Shown here piece after piece: positions 38,296 to 46,306 of a DNA stretch of 64,000 nt. A program made the translations under genes and the position numbers. The DNA is from Bdellovibrio bacteriovorus (lineage in GTDB: Bacteria; Bdellovibrionota; Bdellovibrionia; Bdellovibrionales; Bdellovibrionaceae). How positions within the stretch are numbered: position 1 is the stretch's first letter; each line of letters begins with the position of its first letter. The notes beneath the pieces are model-generated. The model saw only the letters and a list, made by a program, of their open reading frames with translations, had not been told where the DNA came from and searched no databases. Location: assembly GCF_025558485.1 (NCBI RefSeq), contig NZ_CP102930.1:2480001-2544000 (forward strand). Direction: 5' to 3'.

Positions 38296-38792
38296 AAAAA
38301 AACGGATTCACATTGATTGAAACCGTCATTGCGATGGTGATTCTGTCTTCAGGGATTATGCTTCTGGCAAACTCCTGGAGCGGCAGTTTCATGCGCGTGC
38401 GCAAGACCCAGCTTTCCACCGAAGTTACCGCTTTACTTGAACGCAAAATGACCGAAATCGAACTGGAATATGCCGGAAAACCTCTGGACTCCATTCCGGA
38501 AGAAACCGAAGACGACTTCGGCTCTGAATACTCTCAATACTCGTGGAAAATGACCTCCAAAGAATTTGAGGTGCCTGATATCTCCGCCACTTTGACAGCC
38601 CAGGCTGGTGGTGCGGATGAAATGGCTTTAACCGTGATGAAAACCCTGACAGAACATTTGGGAAAATCCATCAAAGAGGTCAAAGTCACGGTGATCTACA
38701 AAGGCGCGAAAAAACCGATGGAATTTTCCGCGACTCAGTATTTTGTGGACTATGACAAGGAACTTCCACTTCCTTCGATGCCGGGGATGTGA
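38292..38792 (+). CDS. gspI: Type II secretion minor pseudopilin GspI
   Basis: Starts at GTG overlapping the gspH stop. The 166-residue protein has KKNGFTLIETVIAMVILSSGIMLL at the N-terminus, the prepilin peptidase site. The C-terminal part contains VKVTVIYKGAKKPMEFSATQYFVDYDKE, as in GspI-type subunits. It is longer than the enteric family (about 120), with extra residues in the middle. It is translationally coupled to its neighbours on both sides. Confidence 0.88.
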   Translation: MKKNGFTLIETVIAMVILSSGIMLLANSWSGSFMRVRKTQLSTEVTALLERKMTEIELEYAGKPLDSIPEETEDDFGSEYSQYSWKMTSKEFEVPDISATLTAQAGGADEMALTVMKTLTEHLGKSIKEVKVTVIYKGAKKPMEFSATQYFVDYDKELPLPSMPGM

Positions 38793-39679
38793 TGATGAAA
38801 AAATCCTCGGGCTTCACCATGATTGAACTGATGATCACGATCACGATTCTGGGCACCCTGACCCTGCTGACGGCACAGTCCATTCAACAGGCTGTGAAAG
38901 CCAAAGTAAAACTACAGGACCAGATCGACGATGTGTCCCGCATGCGCGATGCCTTGCGCCTGCTTGAACGCGACATCAATCTGGCCTATCACTATCGCGA
39001 TCTGGAAAAAGAAATCGAGCAACTGGTCAAGAAAAAGCCCGCAAATCAAACCCAATCCGGCGGCGGCACCATCCCCGCAGGTGGTTCATTCCCCGGTGGC
39101 GATCCGGGGCCATTGACCAACGAAGCCCAAACCCAGCAACAGGAAGAACGCCGCGAGGTCCCCCGTCGTGATCCTGAAACTCACTGGGTTGGCACCGAAG
39201 ACAGTTTGAATTTTGTGACCATGAACAATGCGCGCACTGTGCGCAACTCCCGTCAGGCGGATTTCATCGAAGTCGGCTACAGTCTGCGTGATTGCAAAAG
39301 CCTGACAGAGGGCGGAGGCTCCTCGAAATGCCTGTGGCGCAGAAGCTCCCCGTATGTTGATTTGGATGTCACCAAAGGTGGCGACGAAGTGGCGTTACTG
39401 GAGCACGTGACCGAGTTCAAGTTGCGCTACATGGGTAAGGGCAAACAGGACTGGGCCTCTTCGTGGCGAACAGATGCCCAGGGCGACGCTGCCAGCAAAG
39501 GAAAATTCCCGCAAGCCGTTGAAATTTCCGTGACGGTGGACAAAAAAATCGCCGGGAAAAGTAAAAAATATTCCATGCAACTGATCGTTCCCATTCATTT
39601 CCCGAATAATCCTGAGGAGGGTGCAAATGCTCAAGGCAATCAAAGCTCTTGGCCAAGAACTCAACCGCCCGCTCAATAA
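38792..39679 (+). CDS. gspJ: Type II secretion minor pseudopilin GspJ with a disordered insertion
   Basis: About 295 residues. ATG 38792 overlaps the gspI stop (TGATG). The N-terminus has KKSSGFTMIELMITITILGTLTLL. GspJ is normally about 200 residues; here residues of about 75-130 form a Gly/Pro/Gln-rich, low-complexity insertion with QSGGGTIPAGGSFPGGDPG. After it come the globular-domain strands (THWVGTEDSLNFVTMNN). The 3' end overlaps gspK by 53 bases. The tip-complex role is as in the family. Confidence 0.88.
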   Translation: MMKKSSGFTMIELMITITILGTLTLLTAQSIQQAVKAKVKLQDQIDDVSRMRDALRLLERDINLAYHYRDLEKEIEQLVKKKPANQTQSGGGTIPAGGSFPGGDPGPLTNEAQTQQQEERREVPRRDPETHWVGTEDSLNFVTMNNARTVRNSRQADFIEVGYSLRDCKSLTEGGGSSKCLWRRSSPYVDLDVTKGGDEVALLEHVTEFKLRYMGKGKQDWASSWRTDAQGDAASKGKFPQAVEISVTVDKKIAGKSKKYSMQLIVPIHFPNNPEEGANAQGNQSSWPRTQPPAQ

Positions 39680-40889
39680 TCGCCGCGGCATCGCCCTGAT
39701 GATTGCAATTGCCTGTATCATGCTGATTATGTGGATTGCCATGGAGGTTTCGTATGATTCCAACGTGGAATACATTGTAAATTCCCAGGGCTTAAACCGC
39801 ATCAAGGCGTACTACGCCGCAAAGTCCGGCATGCAGTTAAGTCTTCTGCGCATCAAAATTTATCAACAAGCCCAAAGCAAACTGGGCGACAAATTGGGTG
39901 ATACAAAAATGCTGGATCAAATCTGGCAGTTCCCGTTTGCGTGGCCGCTCCCCATCCCGGATGAACTGAGCGCCATCGACAAGGACAACTTCAAAAAAGC
40001 CGTCAAAGATTCTTCAATGGATGCCGGTTATTTTGTCACTATCGAGGATGAAGGTTCTAAAATCGATTTGAACGATCTGGCCTCCCCGTCAAAATCCCTG
40101 CGGGAAGTGACAAAGCAGCAACTTCTGAATATTTTTGAACAGAAGAAAAAAGAAGATGAAGCTTTTGAAAGAGAATATTCCGGCACCCGCTTTGATGAAT
40201 TGATCAACAGCATTGCCGACTGGATGAGCGCCAAATCCACATCCCTGAACGGTGGCGACAAAAGATCCAACTACGCCGAGCTAAATCAGGAATCTCAAAG
40301 CGATTACTACCCACCCAATCGCGGTTTCCGCACAATTGCAGAACTGCACATGGTTCCGGGAATGAACGACGTCTTCTTTGACCTGCTGGCCCCAAGGGTC
40401 ACCATCTACGGCATGAAGGGCATCAACCCGAATCTGGCCAGCGCCGAAGTGTTAAAATCCCTGGACCCGGCGATGACCACGGAAGTGGTGAAAGAAATCA
40501 TGAAACGCAGGGACAATGCCGACGAAGGTGGCCCGTTTAAATGCAACCAAACCGGCGGCAGCGACGATTTTTGGAACTTCGTGGAAAGCAAAGGCGTCCG
40601 CCCGGAAGGCAAAGTCGAAGAAATTCCCCTGATCTGTGATAGCGTGATCAATTTCAAAATCCGCAGCACCGGAGAATTCGCCGGTGCCTCCCGCGAGATC
40701 ACCGCCATCGTGATGAACCTGCAAAAAACCGCCGACAAGGTAAAGTCCTACGTCAAAAAAGAACAGACCCAGGGCCAACAACAGCAGCAACAACAAAGCG
40801 GTCAACAAGGCCAGCAGGGCCAACAACAATCCCAATCCGCGCAAACCCAAAAAGGCCCCCCAAGAATAGTCTATTGGAACGAAAGATAA
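39627..40889 (+). CDS. gspK: Type II secretion minor pseudopilin GspK
   Basis: From the ATG at 39627 (GGAGG 10 nt before) the protein is 420 residues. The N-terminus has NRRGIALMIAIACIMLIMWIAMEV, a prepilin site without Glu5, which is usual for GspK. The body has the DLNDLASPSKS and SIADWM segments and a Lys/Glu-rich region; SSG/helix-hairpin-helix-type NLASAEVLKSLDP is recognisable. The last 45 residues are strikingly glutamine-rich. GspK caps the pseudopilus. A 7-bp hairpin (40896-40917) follows the stop codon. Confidence 0.92.
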   Translation: MLKAIKALGQELNRPLNNRRGIALMIAIACIMLIMWIAMEVSYDSNVEYIVNSQGLNRIKAYYAAKSGMQLSLLRIKIYQQAQSKLGDKLGDTKMLDQIWQFPFAWPLPIPDELSAIDKDNFKKAVKDSSMDAGYFVTIEDEGSKIDLNDLASPSKSLREVTKQQLLNIFEQKKKEDEAFEREYSGTRFDELINSIADWMSAKSTSLNGGDKRSNYAELNQESQSDYYPPNRGFRTIAELHMVPGMNDVFFDLLAPRVTIYGMKGINPNLASAEVLKSLDPAMTTEVVKEIMKRRDNADEGGPFKCNQTGGSDDFWNFVESKGVRPEGKVEEIPLICDSVINFKIRSTGEFAGASREITAIVMNLQKTADKVKSYVKKEQTQGQQQQQQQSGQQGQQGQQQSQSAQTQKGPPRIVYWNER

Positions 40890-40895
40890 CAAAAA

Positions 40896-40917
40896 GGGCT
40901 GGACCAAAAACCAGCTC
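40896..40917 (+). terminator. Intercistronic hairpin between gspK and gspL
   Basis: GGGCTGG and CCAGCTC pair over 7 bp with one G-U, with an A-rich 8-base loop. There is no T-run after it, so it is at best a weak terminator or an mRNA end-protecting structure. Confidence 0.4.
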
Positions 40918-41018
40918 TACACCGCCAAGCCATGGATGGCGTGCCGACAACTTAGGGCTATACACCAAGGCGATCCTCGCATAGACTTAGACCAAAGCCA
41001 GTTCATGGAGGAATTGCT

Positions 41019-42686
41019 TTGAAATCTCTCGGCATAGACATCGGTTCCAGCAGTATTAAAATTGTGGAAGTGCAGTCCACTTCCAAAGGATTTCAAGTCA
41101 CTCAGTGCATGGAGCATCCGTTAGGAATTGCTCCAGGACACGATCAGGAACTTGAGATTCTGGAATATCTGCGCGACTTTGCCAGCCTTTATGATCCGGC
41201 TCAGACTCGTTTTGTTTTTGCTTTGCCACAAAATCGTGTGGCGGTTCGTCACAAATTCTTCCCGTTCAATGATCGTCTGAAAATCGCCAAAAGTTTGGCT
41301 TTTGAACTGGAAGAGGATCTGCCTTTTTCCGCAGACAACGCCATCTTTGATGCAAAGATCATCCGCACCGTGGGTTCGGGGGCTGAGATTCTGGCGTGTG
41401 CGGCTCCGAAAATTCACGTTCAGAACATGATTCAACGGGCGCAGGATTCCAATATGGACCCGTTCCTGATTTCAGCTGAAGGCACAGCTTATTCCAACGT
41501 TTTTGAAAAATGGAATGAAGCTCCGCCAGCGGTGGCCGCTCCGGCCATTGCCATGGATGATGAGGCCAAGCCGGCACGACAGGTGACTTTGGCTTTGCAC
41601 ATCGGACACAGCCGCACTTTGGTGTGTGCCTTTGAAGGCAGCTCGCTGATTCAGGTCGGCTCCATCCTTTGGGGTGGCAAAAATATCGCAGAAGCCATTG
41701 CGCAAAAGTATGAAATTCCGTTTATCGAGGCCATCAAGGAATTGCAGACCAAGGCGTTTATTCTGACCAACAAACAGGGTGCGACTTTCGATCAGGTCAC
41801 CTTCTCTGATACCATTGCCAAATGTGTTCGTGAAATGGCGCGTGATCTGCAACTGGCTATTCTGGAACTGAAGAGTGAATTTAACGCCCAGATCAACAGC
41901 ATCAGTATGACTGGTGGCGTTTCGCAGATTCAGAATCTGGGGCCTTTCCTGACACAAGTTCTGGAAGTTCCGGTGAACCGCGTGTCCGCTTTGGATCAAA
42001 CCCCGAACATCAACTTTGAACGTTCCGTGGCTAACGGTGCGAAGATGGGCGTGGCTTTGGGGCTGGCATTGGAAGGCTTCAAAAAACCGCGCAACCCTCC
42101 GCTGAACTTCCTGCGTGGCGATTTCGCCAAGGAAAATCATCAGTTCAAAATGTTCTGGGAAAAATGGGGCTCCACAATCAAGGTTGCAACTGCGGCTTTG
42201 GTGGTTTTGTTTGTCTATACCACTTTGCGCGAAAGTTTTTCCTTAAGTCTGGCGGATCGCACTCAGGAAGTGTTGAAATCCCAGGCCAAGACAGTGGCGG
42301 GTCTTAAGGGCCGCGCAGCCTCTGAAAACGGCATTCGCAAGTACATTCGCGACAACAAAAAACGCGCGGCTGATCTGAAGACTCTGGCCAGTGTTGCCAA
42401 CATGAACTCGGCCCTGGACATTACCAAAAAGATCAATGATGCCGTTCCTCCGAAATCCACAATCACTCTGGATATTCAGCAGCTTTCTGTGCAGGACCAG
42501 CAGGTGATTTTGCAAGGCTATGTGAATTCACCAAAAGAAATGAGCCTGCTACAACAGGCACTGACCAATGTTTCCACAGATGGTCAGGTGAAACAGGGAC
42601 AAAGCCGCTTGAATCCGATGCCGGGTCGCACGGCGTTTTCATTCAGTTTCAACGTGGATCGCAATATTGAGAAGGTGGCCCGATGA
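41019..42686 (+). CDS. gspL: Type II secretion protein GspL (PilM-like actin fold plus periplasmic domain)
   Basis: Starts at TTG 41019 with a GGAGG site. The 555-residue product begins KSLGIDIGSSSIKIVEVQ, an ASKHA/PilM-type ATP-binding fold (about 1-350, with LALHIGHSRTLVCAFEG and SMTGGVSQ). A single membrane helix lies near 388-405 (IKVATAALVVLFVYTTL). The C-terminal 150 residues are periplasmic, with a ferredoxin-like PilN/GspL-type domain (TITLDIQQLSVQDQQVILQGYV). So it joins GspE to the periplasmic platform. It overlaps gspM by four bases (ATGA). Confidence 0.93.
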   Translation: MKSLGIDIGSSSIKIVEVQSTSKGFQVTQCMEHPLGIAPGHDQELEILEYLRDFASLYDPAQTRFVFALPQNRVAVRHKFFPFNDRLKIAKSLAFELEEDLPFSADNAIFDAKIIRTVGSGAEILACAAPKIHVQNMIQRAQDSNMDPFLISAEGTAYSNVFEKWNEAPPAVAAPAIAMDDEAKPARQVTLALHIGHSRTLVCAFEGSSLIQVGSILWGGKNIAEAIAQKYEIPFIEAIKELQTKAFILTNKQGATFDQVTFSDTIAKCVREMARDLQLAILELKSEFNAQINSISMTGGVSQIQNLGPFLTQVLEVPVNRVSALDQTPNINFERSVANGAKMGVALGLALEGFKKPRNPPLNFLRGDFAKENHQFKMFWEKWGSTIKVATAALVVLFVYTTLRESFSLSLADRTQEVLKSQAKTVAGLKGRAASENGIRKYIRDNKKRAADLKTLASVANMNSALDITKKINDAVPPKSTITLDIQQLSVQDQQVILQGYVNSPKEMSLLQQALTNVSTDGQVKQGQSRLNPMPGRTAFSFSFNVDRNIEKVAR

Positions 42687-43360
42687 GCAGCTTTGACGAT
42701 TTGAAAGAAAGATTTATCGCTGACTCTCGCGCCACTTGGGAACGTATTCAGGAAAGCACCGCTTACAATCAAATGCGTGACCGCTATGAAAACATGACCC
42801 CGCCCATGCAGAAATTGACTGTGGTGGGTGGCGCGGCTTTGCTGACGTTGCTTGTTCTGTCCATTCCCTATGGTAAATACACACAGTCCAACGAATATGT
42901 GGGTGAATTTGAAAGCAAACGCATGACCATTCGCGAGCTTTTGAAGGTCAGCCGTGAATCTTCGGACGTTCCGCAGATTCCCCAGGCCCCTTCCATGGAT
43001 ATGATTCGCAATAACGTGGACAACCAGATCAAAGCCGCCAATCTTTTGCCGGAACAAGTTCAGGGAACAGAGATTCAGGAAAACACCTCCAACCTGGTTC
43101 CTAAAAATCTGACGGAAGGTTTGTTGCAGGTCAGTCTGGTGAAATTGAATCTGCGTCAGGTTCTGGATCTGGGTCATCAGTTCCAGAGCATCAACTCCAG
43201 CGTGAAATTAAAAGACCTGATCATGACGGCCAATCGCGAAGACAGCCGTTACTTTGATGTGGTTTACAAGCTGGTGGCACTGGCCGTTCCGGCACCCCCT
43301 GCTCCAGAACCCGCGGAGCCTCCTCGTGGTCGTAAAAACCGCAACAGCGGGGATGAATAA
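42683..43360 (+). CDS. gspM: Type II secretion protein GspM
   Basis: The 225-residue protein has a cytoplasmic N-terminus, one membrane helix at about 50-66 (KLTVVGGAALLTLLVLSIPYG), and a periplasmic domain that could pair with the GspL C-terminus. A proline-rich end (VPAPPAPEPAEPPRGRKN) follows. Sequence conservation of GspM is low, so the call depends strongly on gene order between gspL and gspN. The start overlaps the gspL stop. Confidence 0.85.
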   Translation: MSSFDDLKERFIADSRATWERIQESTAYNQMRDRYENMTPPMQKLTVVGGAALLTLLVLSIPYGKYTQSNEYVGEFESKRMTIRELLKVSRESSDVPQIPQAPSMDMIRNNVDNQIKAANLLPEQVQGTEIQENTSNLVPKNLTEGLLQVSLVKLNLRQVLDLGHQFQSINSSVKLKDLIMTANREDSRYFDVVYKLVALAVPAPPAPEPAEPPRGRKNRNSGDE

Positions 43361-43362
43361 GC

Positions 43363-44328
43363 ATGGAACAACTTCGTCAGCTTTTGAAATTGATCGGACA
43401 AAGCAAAGGCAAAATTGCCGTGATGGTGTTTTCCACACTGGTGTTTGTTTTTCTGCTGTTCCCGTTTGATGACCTAAGTGATCTGATTTCCTCGCAAGTG
43501 TCCCGCCTGAGCAACAACTCGGTGTATGTACAGTTTGAAAAACTGAAAATGAGCTTGTTCCCGCAGCCCGGCGTACAGATGGATCAGGTTTATATCGAGT
43601 CCTTAAGAACTCCGGCAATTTCCGCGCAGGAACTGGTCATCACGCCATCGGTGCGTGGTTTGATTCAGCAAAAGCCCTATGGGCATGTTTCTGCCAAGGG
43701 ATTATTAAAAGGCGACGTGGATGTTCAGGTCGGTAAAGGTTCCAAAACTGAAAACGGAGCCGAACGCCACAAGATCGAAGTCAGCGCGAAGAAAATTTCC
43801 CTGCACGATTTGCGCGAAATGGCCAATCTGCCAGTTCTGCTGAAAGGTCAGTTGAATCTGGAATCCACAGTGCTGGCGGATCTGAGTTTTCAGGAACAGC
43901 CCGATATTGAAATGAATCTTTCCATCAATCAGTTCGAGCTTCCCCCTTCCAACGTCAACACCCCGATGGGGCCTTTGACTTTGCCGGATTTGAAACTGAG
44001 CACAGTGGAATTAAAAGGCCGTTTGGCCGCCGGTCAGTTCGTGATTGAAACCGGCACCATTGGCAAACCCGGAGATGAGCTGTACGGTACGATCAAAGGT
44101 AAGATCGGTCTGACAATCGTGAACCGTGGAAACTCATTTGGACATCAAATCGGGGCCTATAATATCGAAGTGGATCTGCGCACCAAACGCAGCTTCCAAG
44201 AGCGTGCAGCCCTGTTCCTGACGTTTATTGACGGCTATAAAACACAGACGTCCGATGGTTCTCAGTACAAGTTTAAGGTCTCTGCCAGCAATCCCATGAT
44301 GCCGCCGAGTATTGGGGCTGTGCGTTAG
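43363..44328 (+). CDS. gspN: Type II secretion protein GspN
   Basis: The 321-residue protein has one membrane helix at about 20-38 and a long periplasmic beta-rich region, with repeated strands such as VSAKKISLHDLREMANLPVL and LSTVELKGRLAAGQFVIETG, matching the AsmA-like GspN family. It is the last gene of the operon. A perfect 8-bp stem (AGCCCCGC/GCGGGGCT, 44352-44382) lies after the stop, without a T-tract. The prepilin peptidase gspO is not in this window. Confidence 0.9.
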   Translation: MEQLRQLLKLIGQSKGKIAVMVFSTLVFVFLLFPFDDLSDLISSQVSRLSNNSVYVQFEKLKMSLFPQPGVQMDQVYIESLRTPAISAQELVITPSVRGLIQQKPYGHVSAKGLLKGDVDVQVGKGSKTENGAERHKIEVSAKKISLHDLREMANLPVLLKGQLNLESTVLADLSFQEQPDIEMNLSINQFELPPSNVNTPMGPLTLPDLKLSTVELKGRLAAGQFVIETGTIGKPGDELYGTIKGKIGLTIVNRGNSFGHQIGAYNIEVDLRTKRSFQERAALFLTFIDGYKTQTSDGSQYKFKVSASNPMMPPSIGAVR

Positions 44329-44426
44329 TCCGAATTTAAGACGCCCCATTCAGCCCCGCCTTGGTTAACTTGATGCGGGGCTCTGCCTAATAATTGCTCA
44401 CCCCTCTTCACAATAAAATCCGAGTA

Positions 44427-44484
44427 TGAAGTCCTTATTGACTTCACTCTTAAACTGACCAAAAACGAATGGGTCAATTATTGG
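44427..44484. promoter_or_regulatory. Inverted repeats in the ssb leader
   Basis: TGAAGTC-N6-GACTTCA (44427-44446) is a perfect 7-bp inverted repeat. A second, TGACC/GGTCA, lies just before the GGAGG of ssb. The first could be an operator or a leader hairpin. No LexA-type box known to me is matched. Confidence 0.4.
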
Positions 44485-44491
44485 AGGGAAT

Positions 44492-44926
44492 ATGTCTGGA
44501 GTAAATAAAGTTATCCTTGTTGGTCGTTTGGGTGCTGATCCTGAAGTGAAAGCTATCGGCAGCGGCAGCACTGTTGCGCGTTTGAATCTGGCAACAAGTG
44601 AAACATGGGTTAAAGACGGTCAAAGACAAGAGCGCACTGAATGGCACCGCATCACAGTTTGGGGCAAGCTTGCTGAGATCTGTGGCAAACACCTTTCCAA
44701 AGGTCGCCAAGTGTACGTGGAAGGCAAACTGCAAACTCGTCAATGGGAAGACCAACAAGGTCAAAAGCGCTACACGACTGAAATCGTGGCCAGCACTGTT
44801 CAATTCCTGGGTGGCGCGACAGGTGAAAAATCCTCCAGCAACTCCATGGGTGGCAACGACGATTTCAACTTCCAAGATTTCGGTCCGGAGCCAAGCTTCA
44901 ACAGCAACGACGAAATCCCGTTTTAG
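44492..44926 (+). CDS. ssb: Single-stranded DNA-binding protein
   Basis: SSB binds single-stranded DNA in replication and repair. The 144-residue protein has the OB-fold core: [18 protein letters not shown] at the start, [44 protein letters not shown], and the ETTEIVA-like strand. A short Ser/Gly/Asn-rich linker leads to the conserved acidic tip NDEIPF, used to recruit partner proteins. The ribosome site is TTGGAGGG. A strong terminator follows. Confidence 0.97.
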   Translation: MSGVNKVILVGRLGADPEVKAIGSGSTVARLNLATSETWVKDGQRQERTEWHRITVWGKLAEICGKHLSKGRQVYVEGKLQTRQWEDQQGQKRYTTEIVASTVQFLGGATGEKSSSNSMGGNDDFNFQDFGPEPSFNSNDEIPF

Positions 44927-44935
44927 ATAAGCCGA

Positions 44936-44966
44936 AAGCCCTGAAGAAATTCGGGGCTTTTTTTTT
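44936..44966 (+). terminator. Rho-independent terminator of ssb
   Basis: AAGCCCTGAA and TTCGGGGCTT form a 10-bp stem (one T-G pair) with a GAAA loop, followed by T7. Confidence 0.92.
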
Positions 44967-44996
44967 GCCTTTTAAATGCCCTATAATAAAAGGGTT

Positions 44997-45386
44997 ATGA
45001 AGGCTTTTGTACTTTCCACCCTTGCTGTATTTCTTCTTGGCGGTTGCACGGTTTACCGCTCGGATGGCCGTAAGCAATTTGAATCCGAAGCTCCGGGTAA
45101 AGTTGCGGGTGCCTCTTTCCAGCTCATTAATTGCAAAAAAGAAGGCAAACTGGAAACCTGGTTCCACGAGGAATTCCCCGCCCACACCTACGAACTGGTT
45201 CTTTCCGAACCGGATCTGGAAATCTGGCGCACTCAGCGCGGCTCTGCCATCGAAGTCAAAGCCCTGCAAAAAAGCGACAAGACCACGCAATCCTGCATTT
45301 ATCAGTTCGCCAATGAAACTGTCTGGACACTTTACAAAGATCAATTCATCCGAGAGCTTGAAAACAACCTGATGACACTTGAATAG
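44997..45386 (+). CDS. Putative lipoprotein of unknown function
   Basis: The ATG at 44997 has AAAGGG just before it; upstream in-frame starts lie inside the terminator. The 129-residue product starts KAFVLSTLAVFLLGGC, a lipobox with the lipidated Cys at residue 18. The mature part is soluble, with two Cys (NCKKEG, SCIYQF) that could form a disulfide, and looks beta-rich. No family is recognised. It lies 11 bp before the next gene, an outer-membrane protein, so the two are probably one operon. Confidence 0.78.
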   Translation: MKAFVLSTLAVFLLGGCTVYRSDGRKQFESEAPGKVAGASFQLINCKKEGKLETWFHEEFPAHTYELVLSEPDLEIWRTQRGSAIEVKALQKSDKTTQSCIYQFANETVWTLYKDQFIRELENNLMTLE

Positions 45387-45397
45387 AAAGAGGCCCC

Positions 45398-46306
45398 GTG
45401 ATTTTCAGAGCCCGCCTTTTTACCATCTGCCTGCTTCTTAGTTTTTCTTCTGCGTCCTTTGCCGCCACCGTATCCGCCGTCAAAGGACAACGTGTTCTGA
45501 TCAACCTGGATGGTGATACCGCCGAAGTGGGCGATGAATTTTATCTGATCAATCCGGACACACATAAACGCATCGCCATCATTCGTATTAAACAAATTAA
45601 ACCGGGAAAAGCCCTGGGTGATGTTCTGCGCGGAAAGGCCGTCAGCGGTTCTACCCTGCAAGCCAAAGCCCCGTCTTCAATGAGTGCCGATGTCACCTCC
45701 CCTTCTGAATCCAGCAGCAGTGTCAGCAACAGTTCGGGCTTCCTGCGTGTCCTGAAAGACTCCTGGGGTGTGACCGGAGGTTACCTGATGTCCACGATGG
45801 ATGCGGATATCACCTATCGTGATCCTGGTTTTGGCACTGTTTTAAAAACCTCCGCCAGCATGGCCGGAAGTGGTTTTGGCGTGGGTGGCTTTTATGATTA
45901 TGCTCTGAACTCCAGTCTGGTGGGCCGTGGCGCTGCTGGCATTGAACAGTTCAATGTCACGGGTTCCGCATCGTCGGCTGGCTGTCAGAGCAGTACAAAC
46001 TGTGATGCCAAGATCAACTACCTGTCTTTGTATGGGCTCTTGAAATGGTATCCTTTGCAGGACAAGTACCGCGTCTGGGTGGGCGGTGGCATGGGCTATC
46101 TGCTGGCGCTTTCCAAAAGCAGCAGCGCTTTGAATGAATCACAAATTTCCACCAATCAGGTTTTCACTGTCGGTGGCGGCGTGGATGTACAGATGAGCCG
46201 CAAAAACTATGTCCCCATCAGCATCGAATACAATATGTTCCCGCCTTCAGACACCGTCAAAGCCAGCATGATTTCCATCAAAGCCGGCTGGGCCTGGAAT
46301 CTTTAG
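45398..46306 (+). CDS. Exported beta-barrel-type outer-membrane protein
   Basis: Starts at GTG 45398 (site AGAGG). The 302-residue protein has a signal peptide ending SFAATV, a short N-terminal domain with VKGQRVLINLDGDTAEVGDEFYLI (a beta-rich, SH3-like repeat, about 25-85), a Ser-rich linker (about 92-112), and a C-terminal half of alternating amphipathic strands (GVTGGYLMS, GFGVGGFYDYALNS, YRVWVGGGMGYLLALS, YVPISIEYNMFP) ending in WNL. This fits an OmpW/OmpA-like eight-stranded barrel. It overlaps the end of the histidine kinase on the other strand by 29 bp. Confidence 0.78.
   Translation: MIFRARLFTICLLLSFSSASFAATVSAVKGQRVLINLDGDTAEVGDEFYLINPDTHKRIAIIRIKQIKPGKALGDVLRGKAVSGSTLQAKAPSSMSADVTSPSESSSSVSNSSGFLRVLKDSWGVTGGYLMSTMDADITYRDPGFGTVLKTSASMAGSGFGVGGFYDYALNSSLVGRGAAGIEQFNVTGSASSAGCQSSTNCDAKINYLSLYGLLKWYPLQDKYRVWVGGGMGYLLALSKSSSALNESQISTNQVFTVGGGVDVQMSRKNYVPISIEYNMFPPSDTVKASMISIKAGWAWNL

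Noticed and set aside
44352..44382. Terminator after gspN
   Set aside because: A good 8-bp stem, but with a 15-base loop and no T-tract; I note it only as a stem.
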